This document shows, in pieces, positions 22,788-34,504 of a stretch of DNA of 64,000 bases (position 1 is its first letter; each line of letters begins with the position of its first letter). Position numbers and translations under genes: made by a program. Location: positions 166,444,583-166,508,582 of the forward strand of contig NC_133390.1 of NCBI RefSeq assembly GCF_047511655.1. Direction: 5' to 3'. A model generated the notes under the pieces. It was not told the origin of the DNA, ran no database searches, and saw only the letters and a program-made list of their open reading frames with translations. The DNA is from Castor canadensis (taxonomy: Eukaryota; Chordata; Mammalia; Rodentia; Castoridae).

Positions 22788-23724
22788 AAAACACCTCCTC
22801 TCTTTATCATAGTCTACCCTCCCCCTGCCTTGCCCTGTCTCTTAATCTAGAATTGACCTGGAAGCCTAGGGTTTCCACTGCTTCTTTGAAAATGGCTTCA
22901 CCCCGCAGGGGAGGAGGCTAGAGACCCTGGCTTGCAGGTGCATCATATTCACACATCCTTGGCAGCCCGGGGGGGGGGGGGGCTGCATATTTATCCTGAT
23001 TCTTGCCTGGCCTCCCTTTAGACTGGGTGCCACCACCCCCAACTGCAGAAAGCTTGAACTGAGGACACTGCTGCCCATACAGGAGATACTGATGCCTTTG
23101 AAAGCTAACCTTGCTTCCTCTTTGGGGGGAAAGGTTCAAGACTTAGCCAGAAGACCACAGGTTGAATTTCAGTTCTACTCAGTCCCGTTACATAGTACAC
23201 AACTCAGAGAACTGTACGTGGTGGGCTCAACTTTGAGCTCCTAAACCTGGATCAGAGGGTCCTCCTCTGCCTTGCCTTTCTGGCTGTATGTAGGCCTGCT
23301 ATACCATGCCCTGTATTCTCTACCCTAGGCAGCCCCAAAGAGAGCTCTGCACATAGCAGGCCACTTCATGCCTCCCTGTCTTTACTCTTGCTGTGTCTTC
23401 AGACTGAAGCCTTCACTGTCCAGCCAGCTCCTGGTCATTCCTGAAACTTTGTTTGCAAGGGTCCTCATTCTGGAAGTCCTTCTGGACACCTTGCATCCTC
23501 CCTTCTTGCCTCTTGTAGCCCCTGGGTGGCCTTCATTGACACCCATAACCCTGCCCTGTAGCTTCTGCACACAGTCCTTCTTGGGGAGGAAACACCTCTT
23601 GTAATCTTGGTACCCTGCCCCTGGACCTGGCAACAAAGGACAGCAGGCAAGAGAATTGCATAAGGAAAATGGCTTCAATCTCAGAGTGCTTGGTAGAAAG
23701 AAGTGAATCCATTTTCAGAGCTCC
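22788..23724. other. Unassigned stretch with a G14 run
   Basis: Fourteen consecutive G at 22969-22982. Opposed open frames of about 80-100 codons at 23368-23678 lack recognisable protein. Confidence 0.4.
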
Positions 23725-23880
23725 ATTCATTCATGATGCACAGGATCAACAAATACTTTCTGAGAACACAGCATATGCCAGGTACTGTGCTGATCCTAGA
23801 GCACAGCAAACAGGATGGGCACTGTTTCTGGCAGTGTTGGGGCTCTCTGTCCTAGCTTCCACATATATCACTGGATCAGA
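23725..23880 (-). mobile_element. L2 LINE 3' end, antisense
   Basis: 'attcattcatgatgcacagg', 'catatgccaggtactgtgct' and 'gagcacagcaaacagg' follow the antisense L2 terminus. Confidence 0.6.
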
Positions 23881-25905
23881 AAGAGAAATGCAAAATGATG
23901 ATTCTGGTGCAGCAGTGACAAAGCAAAGGGAAAACAGTGACACATGCCTCACCTTGCGGGTGGTGGAGTGGAAGCCCACGACTGTGGGGGCTGACAGAGG
24001 CCACAGGCTGCAACTAAGGCCTGGGGATTGTGCTGCGTCCACCTATGACCTTGAAGAAGATAGGCCCAGAAGTCAGGTGCTGGAATTCCACCTTACACTC
24101 ATCTCACCGGCTCCCAGAGCTTGGACAAGGCTCTGCCTGCCTTAGGCTTTGGCTCTGAGGGTAAATAGGCCAAGGCAGAATGAAAGTGGAGCCCCCAGGT
24201 CTGGTCTGACTATGTGGGGAGCCTACCCTTTGCCCAAATCCCTGGCCTTTGGGTACAGAGGCCACTGTAGAGCCAGGGGCAGCCAAGGCCCCTTTTGGGG
24301 ACAGAGCCAGGCTGCTTGCTAAAATTTGAAGAAGCCACCTGCTCACCCATCACTGATAATGTTGCCATGTTAATAACCAAGTTTAGGAGATTCAATTAAG
24401 ATGGGGAACCTCATTCCTCTTCCACAGAGGTCTCATAATGGGTGTTTTTCTTTGCAAGAGTGTGAGTGGGGCCCTTTGCAGGGGTTTTTGTACAGCAAGT
24501 AGCACAGAGAGAAAAAGAAAAGAAAAAAAAAAAAACCAGCAACAACTTTGGTTCAAAGATGCCAATAACGGGATTTCTTTTCCTAGTCTCCTCGAGGAAG
24601 GCTGTCAACAGTACAGGCATAATCAGGCCGGCGGGCCTGCTCAGACAAGGGGACGAGTGCTCCTTTGTTAGGGTGGGCTGAATAGGATGTCCCTGCACTC
24701 AGACCTGGCCTCCCGGCTAACAAAGGGTCCCTTTGTCACCCTGGGCAAAGAGTGCTGCCGAGGTTGCCACAGCAACTGAGGGACACAGACTTAATGTGTA
24801 AGGGACATTTCAGATGGGAAGCAGGCATTCAAAAATTCAAATTTCTCTATGGAGAGTGGCTTCCTTCTCTGGATGTTTTAAAAAGAACCACAGAGGAAAC
24901 AAAAGAAAAAAAAAATAAGCCACCAATAAATATACCACCAAGCCAAGAAACAGAACATCACAATTCAGCATGCTGATTCCTCCTCTCTGGATGAGAAAGT
25001 GGTGTGAAAAGCCTTTTTGAGGACATCGAAAGGGGCCATGGTGGGCTGTAGGTTTTTTGTTTTTTTTTTATCAAAAAAAAAAAAAAAAACCATGAAACAC
25101 ATGGACACATGAAAACATGGACACCATGAAAAGAGATTTGGGGTGCGGGGAATCATCTGAATTCCAACCTCTGGACATGGGATACTTTTTCCTTGTCTCT
25201 GTCTATTGGATGATCCACCAGAGGCTGCACCAAGAGCTGGAGTGGAGTGTGCAATGCCATCAGGTTCTGGCTGTGCAAGGTGCATGGCGTACTGGGGTTC
25301 CCTTGTATGAGTAATCTCCATGCAGTTCCACCCAGCCTTTGGTGGAGGTCCAGGCATTCACCTCTTCAGAAGCACTAACCAATGTTGCATGGGGAAAGAG
25401 GTGAGCGGGTTCTGATGGAGGAGGGAGACCGTGGGACCTGGGATTTGCTACCCCGTGTTAGTGTTTTGTTGCTAATTGCTGGGTGAAATGAGGGAGGAAG
25501 GGTGGGAAGGAAGAAAAATGGAGGAAGGGCTATCTCTGCATTCTGTTGAGAGGAGAAGCATAGTAAGTAGCAGGATGCAGACAGATACGATATATGATTG
25601 CCACTGTCACACGCAAGATACTTTCCCTCAATACCTTTTTGTGACAGTTTAATAGCATTAAAAGAACACTGCAGAGAACCGCCCCCCCCCCAACCCGTAT
25701 GCCCACCACCCGGACCCAAGCGATAACGTTTTACTCTCCTGGCTCTCTTATGTATTTATCCACCTAGCCATTTCTCTGTTCAGACATTGAGCCATTTTAT
25801 TTTGGGGGCACACTCAAATTGCAGACATCCTTTCACTCTCCCTAAAAGACATCAGCAAACATATCATACAATCCAGTGTTTGTTTCCATTTTTTCTTTTG
25901 ATTTC
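23881..25905. other. Unassigned intergenic stretch
   Basis: About 2 kb without recognised genes or clear repeats. It includes A-runs (24522-24535, 25072-25089), a C-run at 25682-25691, and a 158-codon open frame with no recognisable domain. Confidence 0.4.
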
Positions 25906-26105
25906 AAATTCATGTAGAATTAAGTGTACAAATCTTAAATGTACATATGCTGAGTTTTGAAGAAAGCTTCCATGTGTGTAAACCCAAACCATTATCAATA
26001 TATGGAATGTTAATATCATCTAGAAAGTTCCCTCAGATTCCTTCCCAACTAATCCCAGCCTCAACACAACCACTATTTCCTCTTCTCTTACTATGATAAC
26101 GAAGT
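25906..26105 (-). mobile_element. Old L1M-type relic, antisense
   Basis: 'ttcatgtagaattaagtgta' and 'aacccaaaccattatcaata' resemble antisense old-LINE sequence. Confidence 0.45.
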
Positions 26106-26889
26106 AATTTTGCTTCCTAGTCTTCATGGGAATTCATTTTGCTGTTCACTCACTCAATTTGTTCTTTGGTCACACAGGATCTTCTTTGTCCCAAGCACTG
26201 GGTTCACCAGCCCACATGACAGGGTGTGTAGGGCTCTGGGGCAGGCAGTCCTCGCAGGTTTTTGGGTGGATTTCACGAGAACATAGCTGCCAGACACTTA
26301 GTACATGGTAAGCACTCAATGCACACATTTGCTGAGGGAGACGGCAGCTGAGTGGTGACTGTTAGCACTCCAGAATTTGAACACCTTTTTCTTTGTCCTG
26401 CCATTGGCTAAACTGCCATCCCTGTCCAATCTTAGACATTAAAAGAGCTACTGTAATGAATGTTTTTGGACCAGAAGATTTAGGTAGAATGATTTTCCAA
26501 GGCCCTGAGGAGAGTTGGGAGGGAGTGACCAGAGAGTTGGACAGCTTTTATTTTTGTTTTTGCTCTCTTGCCCCATCTAAGGTGAGCCTGTATATAAACC
26601 ATGAGCAGTTGGAGATTAGTGGTTACCAGAGGGATGTTGCTTCTTCAAGGTGAGAAGCAGCAGTTCTGTCTTTATTCTCCTTTGCCTGAGTGTGTGAAGC
26701 CACTTCTGGTGATAGAAAATACAAGGCCAGAGGGATGTCTGGGAACAAATGGAATATTATTATCCTTAGAAGGGGGAGAATGTTAGATGATGTCCTTTTG
26801 TGGAGATGGAGGCTTAAGATCATAGATTTCTCATCCAGGCAGCTCATTCCTGCCCAAAGCTGAGCAAACTGAAGATGAATGAGCCTAAG
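26106..26889. other. Unassigned intergenic stretch
   Basis: Short L2/MIR-like end at about 26288-26330 ('acatggtaagcactcaatgc'). Otherwise nothing is recognised. Confidence 0.4.
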
Positions 26890-27165
26890 GTCAGGGCTAA
26901 GAGACATCCATCCCCTTCATCCGCCTAACTCCTCCTCATCCTACACTACCCAGCTTAATGTCCTCTCCTGCAAGAAAGCCACCTTTTTATTCTCAGTTTT
27001 GTACTCCCCTCTATTATGTTTATTAAGCTGTATCTGATTGACACTTTACCTGTATGTGTCCATTATTCAGCTGTGAGCACAAATTGTGTCTCAGTCACAG
27101 CTGAATTTCTTTTCCCTAGCATGTACTAAAAAACATTTTTAATATATGAATTTAATCAATACTTG
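26890..27165 (+). mobile_element. L2 LINE 3' region, sense
   Basis: 'aatgtcctctcctgcaagaa' and 'gtgagcacaaattgtgtctc' match the L2 3' body. Confidence 0.6.
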
Positions 27166-27249
27166 TCAAACACTTTCTAAGTTCAGATACTTAACACATA
27201 TAATCTTTGTTTTTAACAAATATTCATATTTTATCTACTTACTGTACAA

Positions 27250-28614
27250 AATTTGGGGAGAAGAGAACATATGATAGAAAACAGAAATATAGAATAAAAA
27301 CATGGTTTAGTGATACAGACAAACTTTGAGGATGATTGATCAAGGAAATAAGGAGGGAAAGCAGAGATAATATACAGTAGACTTAAAAAATCAAAGGTAA
27401 TACTAGAAACACTTTACATCAATACATTTGAAAACTCTGGGGAAATTAAAAACTCTCTGGAGAAGTATAATTTACCAAAATGTACTGAATAAAATATAAG
27501 ATAACAATTCAATTACACTTTAAAAAAGTTGAATGAGTTGTCAAAATTCTTCCCAAACTCATTAAGCAAAATGAATATGATTTTTTTTTTTTTTTAGTGC
27601 AAGTGGTAGTAAAATTTATCAGGAAGAGAATACATTTTCATATACAGAAAACAAGTATAATCCTGACAATGCAGTTTGGCAACAGTGGCACAATGAAAAT
27701 TTTAGAACAATTTCAATTATTAACAAAGATGCAAGTAGAATTTAGTAGTGTATTAAAAGTAAAATTATCAAATAGAAGCCCCAAGAATCGTCTCAGGAAT
27801 TCAAGGATGGTTCAATTGAATATAATCTGTTTATTTACTCCTACATAATATTAGTAGCAGATAAAAACACAGATAATTTCATTGGTAACAATTTCATGCT
27901 AGAATAAATCTCTTAGCAGACTAAGACTATAAACCTTACTAGTTGATATAAGTATCACCAAAAACTTAGAATTAGTATGTTCCTCACTGGCTAAATGATG
28001 AAATGTAAGAAGTGTGTTCTTAAAGCAAGAAAGAGGCAAGAATGCCTAACGTCACCAGTTCTGTTTAACACTGATTCTATTTAACAGTGATTCTAGAAGG
28101 GCTGGACAATGCAATAAGAAGAGGTAAAGATTAATAGTGATGTACTTGATGATCTTAAATGGTCTCACCAAGAAAAAGTGGTAAGAACGTGAGATGGATA
28201 TGCTACTTAGTCTTCTTGATTTAATCATTTCACAGTGTGTACATATATCAAAACATCACCTTGTACACTGGAAATGTGTACAATTTTTACTTGTCAATTT
28301 TACCTTAATAAAGTTGGGGAGAAGATAAAGAAGTGATAAGACAAGGAAGACAGAGCAGAATCTATTTCTATTTCTCTTTCTAGAGATAATATGATCATCT
28401 ATTCAGAAAATAAAAGAATCTACAGAAAGAAGTAGGAACAAATAACAGTTTGGTAAGTTTTCTGTATATAAGGTAAAAATCCAAAACATTAGTAGTTTTC
28501 TTATACACTAATATAGATTTGAATAGTTTTTATCAAAGATTTCAATTCTCTGCAAGCTTATTCAATAATTAAATGTAGTTTCAACAAAAGACTAACTTAT
28601 AAGAAAGATCAGAG
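27250..28614 (+). mobile_element. Old L1 ORF2 relic, sense, nested
   Basis: A-rich sequence with reverse-transcriptase-region text ('aggcaagaatgcctaacgtc', 'tagaagggctggacaatgca') continuing at 28380-28510 ('atgatcatctattcagaaaa'). Many stops. Another L1 3' end is nested at 28139-28325. Confidence 0.6.
28139..28325 (+). mobile_element. L1MB-type 3' end nested in L1 ORF2
   Basis: 'gatcttaaatggtctcacca', 'atatcaaaacatcaccttgt' and 'accttaataaagttgggga' match the L1MA/L1MB 3' terminus. Confidence 0.7.
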
Positions 28615-28868
28615 AGATGCAATGAGGTCTGGTGACTATGGATGGGGACTTGCAGCCAAACTGACTAGTTGCCGATCCTGGCTACACCAGGTACTCACTG
28701 CAAGTAAGTTACTTGGCTGCTCTGTGCATCGGTTTCCCCATGAATAAAGTAGGGGTAAGAGTGGTGCCTACTGCATGGAATTGCTGTCAAGATTAATGGG
28801 TAGTATATCCTCAGTGCTTGGCAGAGTGCCTGACATACAACTGGCACTCAGTACTTCTTAACTGTTAT
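28615..28868 (+). mobile_element. Near full-length MIR SINE
   Basis: Starts with 'gaggtctggtgactatggat', has a core with 'ggtttccccatgaataaagt' and ends 'gcttggcagagtgcctgaca'. It is the best preserved MIR in the window. Confidence 0.8.
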
Positions 28869-29055
28869 TAGTGCTTCTTTTTATTCCCTTCAATACATGG
28901 TAATGTCTTATTTCTTTTTAAAGTGTGACTCACACTTAACTTTTCTAGTTTCTCTCTCTATGTGTCCAGCACATAGTGATAAACAGGTAGGCATTGCCAC
29001 CCGGTTTTGCAGAAGTGGACGCTGAGGCTTGAGGCTCAAAGAGGTGCAGTGGGGC

Positions 29056-29170
29056 AGGGGTGGGGTGTGTGTGCTCAAGTGGTAGAACCCCAGCCCTGCA
29101 AGCGTAAAGCCCTAAATTCAACCCCAGTACTGCAAAACTGCAAAACTACAAAACTAAAAAAAAAAAAAAG
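29056..29170 (+). mobile_element. ID-type SINE
   Basis: 'gtgctcaagtggtagaaccc' to 'aaattcaaccccagtactgc' with a tail of repeated caaaact units and an A-run. Confidence 0.8.
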
Positions 29171-29897
29171 TTGAACAGGGAGCAGAGCTCAGGACTTGAA
29201 TCCAGAGCTTCTGACATTTGTCTTGTGCTCTTCTCCTGGGCAGGGTCCTGAACAAATCACCTTGTGCCCAAATCTCTGCCACATGCAATAACCCAGTTGA
29301 TCAGCTGCCCAGCAGACACTGTAAGTGGAAGTTGCAGGTTGACTTGGCCAGTTTTCAGAAATAATAGACGAGTTGGAGTGCTGTTGACCAGGATGGGGGG
29401 AGGGTGCAATTGCCAGACATCTGTAATGCCCAACTGCTGTGCTCAGACAATAACCACCTACTTCCAAGTTCCTGAGATGTTTGTGTGCACACACAGGCCA
29501 AAGCGTCCGAGGAAAGCAGAGTTCTACTCTGTGACTGCACAGATCTGAGCAGGGATCCAGATATTACGGCAACTCTATCACATGTCCGAAACCTTCACAC
29601 ATTTCCCTACACCTCCCCCTCCCCGTGCAGCCCATCCTCTGCTGATTCCTGCACCCCTCTGCTTAAGGGATTTCTCTGTTTTCAGCACCCCCTCTGCCTG
29701 CCTGCATGAGCTTTCTTTCTGGGAATGAATGCTCTTGGGAACATCAGTCAACCTGGACTGATAGGGCTTGGTGAGTAAGACCAGGCTCCTTGCCCCTCAA
29801 GTAGGACATGTGTGCTACATGGCTTTCAAGAGCTCTCCAGTGGAATTCAGCTCCATAGTGGTCATTTGTTTTAATAACGTGTGCCCCCCCCCTTTAT
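29171..29897. other. Unassigned intergenic stretch
   Basis: Mixed composition with opposed open frames of about 100 codons at 29189-29548. No product is recognised. Confidence 0.4.
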
Positions 29898-30087
29898 TTT
29901 GCATGGTACTGGAGTTTGAACTCAGGACCTACACCTTGAGACATTCCACCAGCCTTTTTTTTGGAGGGGTTTTATCGAGATATAGTCTTGTGGAATGTTT
30001 GCCAGGGCTGCTTTCAAACCATGATCCTCCTGATCTCTGCCTCCTGAGTGGCTAGAATTATAGGCATGAGGCACTGGCGCCCAGCAC
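29898..30087 (-). mobile_element. Fused B1-ID SINE, antisense
   Basis: 'tactggagtttgaactcagg' (ID) then 'atcgagatatagtcttgtgg' to 'attataggcatgaggcactg' (B1). Confidence 0.85.
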
Positions 30088-31514
30088 ATGCCCTTTCTTA
30101 ACTGTTGCCCTTTCCTGTTTCTCTTCCCCACTCCCCTACTCTGTATCCGGCAACCACTGTCCACAAACTTCTTGTTCTAAAACCCTTGTCTCAGGGTCTG
30201 CTTTTGGAGGACCTCAATGAAGGCAGGTGAGTTTTTCTCTGTGGATCTCCCTTTTCTGCACCCCAGATCAACATAACATATCCCAGCACGCTTACAGTAG
30301 AGTCACAGAAGAAAGAGACAGACAGGGCTGCGTTGTGACTTCTTTCACTGTCAGAATGAAAGAAGAAGCTGTTTGGAGTCTTTACCTCCAACAGCATTCT
30401 TCATTGGGCTCCCACACTCTGGGTCACTATTCACCTGCCTCAATCACTCCAGGGTCAGGAACCAGAAACTAGGGATGGGCCTTAATCCCAGATCCACTGA
30501 CATTCAAATTGGCCAATCCTGAACCTACTTATGTTGCCTGTATGCTCCTCTTCCTAAGGTAACCACATTAGAAGTGCTTAGGCACAGTTCTCCCCTCTTC
30601 CTCTGCCTCGTGGCTGATCTTGGTACTTCCCGTGTGGCCCTCTGTGGCATGGTGTGCCCCCCCTCTTGGGAATGTGAGTTCCAAACTACCTTGTCAATAG
30701 CAACGATCTCCCAGTCGGTTGGCTTTATCACATCTAACTAACAATAAAACATACCAAACACATTTATATTTTGATTGTAGGGTACTTAAGGCATAAGAAG
30801 TTGAAAGCTGGAAAATGCAAAGCAGTTATCCTGAGTTCCCAAACTGGGCTGCTGTAGGCAGGACATAAATCAGCTTGTCTTATGGTTGAGATTAGAGATT
30901 CCCTCTCAGATCCCCCAAGAGAGGAGGGCTGAAGCCCCACTCCCATCCTGAAGATGACAGATGTGGCTGTGGTGTTACTTCAGTGGAGACAACTCATCAA
31001 CTTTCTATCAACTGTTAACACTCCAGGGTGGAGCCCAGCTTTTGGGCCTACACAGCCTCCCTGGACTTCACAACCAGACTTCCCAGATGCCCCCTTGGTG
31101 CTACCCCTCTCCTCAAGGAAGGGAACATATGTAGAGGACTGGCAGGGCTGATGGTTGCTGCTGCTGGCAGACTTCAAGAAGACAATGGCTGCTCAGCTGA
31201 CCCTTGCGTGTGGGCCTCTACATCACGGGCTTTGGTCAAAGTTGATGAGACCAAGATTAGAAATGCAGGCAAGGGGGAGTACTCCAGGTGGGAATCTTGG
31301 GCTAAGCCATAGCTCTGGCTCTGCTATTAACTTTGGGGTGTTGAGAACATTCCTCACTGGTCCCATTCTTCCCATCAGTAAAACAGCCACAGCAATCTTA
31401 TTTCTTGACCTCAAGTGTGTTTGTGTAGATTGACCTCACCAACCTGCAACAAAGGTATTCACAAAGAATGAGACAAAATGTATGGCAAACGCTAGTCATA
31501 GTGAAATACTGATA
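30088..31514. other. Mostly unassigned stretch
   Basis: A MIR is likely at about 31295-31400 ('catagctctggctctgctat', 'cccatcagtaaaacagcc'). Nothing else is recognised. Confidence 0.4.
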
Positions 31515-32820
31515 TTTTTTCTGAGATAAAGAAGGAGACAAGGATGGCTGCCATTATTACTTTGGACATTATATTGGTGATACTGGCCAGTGAAACAAGG
31601 CAAGAAAGAGAAATGTATAAAGATTAAAAAGGGAAAGTAAATCCTCATTTTTACAGATTAGATAGAAAATGTAGTATTTTTTTTAAAGGCAGAGAATCTA
31701 CAAATAAAATTAATAAGTGAGCTTGTTGATATTGCTGGGTATAAGGACATTAGGTAAAATTCTATTTATAATAAGTTTGTATTCTTGAGTAACAAACTAC
31801 CTCAAAACTTTGTGGTTCACAATAACAATAAGTGCTTATTACCTGTCCCAGTTTCTGTATGTTTTGAATTCAGGAAAGGCTTAGCTACACATTTCAGAGG
31901 GTTTATGTGATTGCATCAGGCAGTGGACAGAAGTGGAGCAGCTGGGAACAGCAAGGCATCTTCCTGTCTTCATTTAGTTCCAGGGTCTGTGCATATGGTT
32001 TCTGCGTGTGGGTTAGTTTGGGCTTTATCAAAGCCTGGCAGCCAGAGGCTTCTTTCTTACATGGTGGCCTAGAACTTCAAAGACAAAGGCCCCACGAGAG
32101 GGAGCCAGGCAGAGCTGTATCGACTTTTAATGGTCCAACCTCAGAAGTCACACAGCATCACTTCCGCCTCACTATTTGTTAAAAACCATTTACTAATATC
32201 AGTCTTTTTCAAAGTGAAGGTTACTAGGCTCCACCCTTTGGGAGAAGTGTCAAAGGATCTGTGGACTTGCTATAAAACCACTATACTATATTGCCAACAA
32301 ACAAGGTAAAATAATGAAATCATTTATAACAGCATCAAAACCAAAACACTGAGGTCTAAATCTAATAAGAGATGTGACAGATTTCCACATACAAATCATT
32401 GCTAGATTTTTGAAAAAAAAATGGACATACCATGTTCATGGATAAGAAGAATTCTCATTGAAAATGTCAATTTTGTCCAAATTGATCTAAAGTCAATGTG
32501 ATACCAATCAAAACTCCAGCAGGATTGTGTGTGTGTGTGTGTCTGTAAACAAATGAGCTGATTTTAAGATTTCTGTAAAAGTACAAAGTTCAATAGTCAA
32601 GACAGCCTTAAAGAACAAGTAGGTAGACTTGTTCTATGGGACATTAAGACTTATAAAGCTGCAGTAGTTCAGACAATATGATAATGGCACAAGGAGAGAA
32701 AACAGGCCAACAGAACAAAATAGAGAATACAGAAACAGTCCCATGTGCAAATAGACTACTTGCTTTGTGACAAAGCACTGCAGAGAAATGGTGTGTATGC
32801 ACGGATGATCTTTATAGTAA
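31515..32820 (+). mobile_element. Old L1 ORF2 relic, sense, split by an LTR
   Basis: Reverse-transcriptase-region text at 31515-31780 ('ggcaagaaagagaaatgtat'), then the ORF2 C-terminal region at about 32300-32820 ('catgttcatggataagaaga', 'ataccaatcaaaactccagc'). Contains a short (GT)n at 32527-32542. Confidence 0.65.
31785..32195 (-). mobile_element. MLT1-like LTR relic, antisense
   Basis: 'aacaaactacctcaaaactt', 'aggaaaggcttagctacaca' and 'agaagtcacacagcatcact' match an antisense MaLR-type LTR inserted in L1. Confidence 0.55.
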
Positions 32821-33929
32821 GTAGGGCTGGTGGGTTGGGTATCTAGATTGAAAAAAAGAAAAGAAAGGCTTAGGAGGAAATTCCTTTTGATAAGCAGTGG
32901 CACTGAGTTTCTAGAAACAATGACTGCTGAAATGTATTTAGGAGTTCTTTCCCTTCTGAGCTGTCATTTCCCTCTGTTATTCCCAACCCTTCAGGGAAAG
33001 TCTGTTTCCCACACCTAGTTTGTGTTCCTGAATTTTTATGGTTACAAATACTGGTGTTAGCTTTAGGCCAAGGACCAGCAAAGCCCAAGCAGAAGGTGGG
33101 AGCTAAATTCTAAGCTGCCTCCTAAGTGGGCAAGAGACCCAAGCCTTTTTCACCAAATAGCACACTATGTCCTACTGCCACAGGACAATCCTGTACTAGC
33201 TGACTTGTGCCTCCTGTCCCTTTCCAGGCAGGCCTCAAAGGTATTCCAGAGACAGGAACACAGGAAGCAGGGGACAGTGGGTGGGGCAATGAGTAGGAGG
33301 TGAAGGAGTTGAGATGCTGGTGTAGACAATTCTTGCATGAAAAGGGGAGGAGCAACAGTCTAGTAGCTAACAAGGGTCTGTGGAATTGGGGTGGGATGGG
33401 GGGGTTGAGAGACTTCCTTTTTAGAGAGGAAGTCCACCTTCCAGTCATTTCTTTGACCTGCCAGGGGTCCAATCCACTTGCTTTCTTTTCGCACTCTAGG
33501 ACGTCATGAGTGGAGGCCTACTTTACCCCCATACTCTGAGCTTCAGTTCTCCCCCCGCCCCCGAAAATCGTTAAAGGGGTAGGAATTCTAACACCTTCTC
33601 CAAGCACTTTCAGTTCTGCGGGCAGTGGAGCACGCCGGCCTGGTGCTTGGTTACTGGTGCCGCAAGTCCTTGCCTCAGTTTCCCCATATATAAAATTAAG
33701 AGTTTACGTGCGCTGTTCCCCCTTACTGTAACTAATCAATCAGATGATGGATGAGAGGGTACCCTAAGATCGGCCTCAGGCGCTGGGCCGCTTTCCCCCC
33801 AGGTAAAGCAGTAACCATCTTTGAAGGTGTTCTGTTACCTCCTTCTACCATGCCATGTGGGGGTTGGCGTCGCCCCAAATATTTAGGGCAGGGAGTGTCC
33901 CACGTCTGGAGAGGGGTAGGTGCCGGCTT
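32821..33929. other. TOX2 upstream flank
   Basis: Unique sequence with a weak MIR at about 33640-33700 ('ccttgcctcagtttccccat'). A half CRE-like gacgtcat lies at 33500-33507. CpG density begins to rise near 33770. Confidence 0.4.
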
Positions 33930-34108
33930 TTTCTTCCCCTCTTTCTTGGTGGCGAAAGGCGGGACAGGGAAGGACTGTCTGAGCAGGAGCGCAACCCTAG
34001 GGACCCTCGGGGCGGAGGGCCAGGCAGCGGCCCCGGCGGGCGCCCAGCCCTGACGGCGACCTCCCCGCAGCCGCCCCGGCCCCCTGCCCTCCAAGGCGCC
34101 CGAGGCCG

Positions 34109-34182
34109 GAACAATAGCGCGCGCGGGCGGGGCGGGGCGGGGGCGGGGCGCTGATGCGGGCCCCGCCCCCGGCCCGCCCCCC
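34109..34182 (+). promoter_or_regulatory. TOX2: GC-box cluster before TOX2 exon 1a
   Basis: Overlapping GGGCGG boxes run through 34125-34150, with reverse-orientation CCGCCC boxes at 34161-34182. A SOX-like gaacaatag lies at 34109-34117. The G-runs at 34125-34149 could fold as a G-quadruplex on the + strand. The start site is probably in or just after this cluster; its position is inference. Confidence 0.7.
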
Positions 34183-34244
34183 GCGCTCGCACACCCGCTC
34201 GCACAGGGCTCCCACCGCCGCCCGCCCAGGCACTGCCCGCGGGA

Positions 34245-34265
34245 GCCGCCGCCGCCGCCGCCGCC
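34245..34265 (+). repeat. TOX2: (GCC)7 in the TOX2 5' UTR
   Basis: Seven uninterrupted GCC triplets ending nine bases before the start codon. Likely length-polymorphic and able to affect leader structure. Confidence 0.9.
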
Positions 34266-34274
34266 GCGCCCGCC

Positions 34275-34373
34275 ATGGACGTTCGCCTGTACCCCTCGGC
34301 GCCCGCGGTGGGCGCGCGGCCCGGGGCCGAGCCCGCCGGCCTGGCGCACCTGGACTACTACCACTGCAGCAAG
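34275..34373 (+). CDS. TOX2: TOX2 exon 1a coding part (33 residues)
   Basis: First coding exon of TOX2 (TOX HMG-box family member 2, also GCX1), a nuclear DNA-binding protein. The start has a near-ideal Kozak context (gcccgccATGg). The peptide begins MDVRLYPSAP and ends AHLDYYHCSK, matching my memory of the human TOX2 N-terminus; the residues just before the final Lys seem to differ. It is proline- and alanine-rich with no domain of its own; the HMG box is encoded downstream, beyond the window. The exon ends after a complete Lys codon (34371-34373) at donor GTAGGC, giving a phase-0 junction. The frame stays open into the intron to 34523, but that is not coding. Exon 1b at 61802 is the alternative start. 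Confidence 0.94.
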
Positions 34374-34382
34374 GTAGGCGGG
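34374..34382 (+). other. TOX2: Splice donor of TOX2 exon 1a
   Basis: AAG/GTAGGCGGG at the exon boundary; position +4 is G rather than the preferred A, so it is moderately strong. Phase 0. Confidence 0.88.
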
Positions 34383-34504
34383 GGGCGCGGTGAACGGGCC
34401 ACGCGGGCGCCTTCCGACCCCTGGCCAGGGCCCGAGCGTCCTGGGCCGGAGCGCAGGGCAAGAGTCACCTGGCGGCTTGGGACGCGCGCGCTCTGGGGCG
34501 CACA

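Noticed and set aside
23669-24145. 158-codon + strand frame
   Set aside because: The first part is an antisense L2 relic, and an opposing 98-codon frame overlaps it.
1-33900. Any other protein gene upstream of TOX2
   Set aside because: The remaining frames are short or fall in LINE, LTR or SINE relics, and no protein other than the broken RPL30 is recognisable.
33997-34461. 154-codon minus-strand frame, and another of 143 codons at 33845-34276
   Set aside because: Several long frames in all phases of the same GC-rich segment are what base composition predicts.
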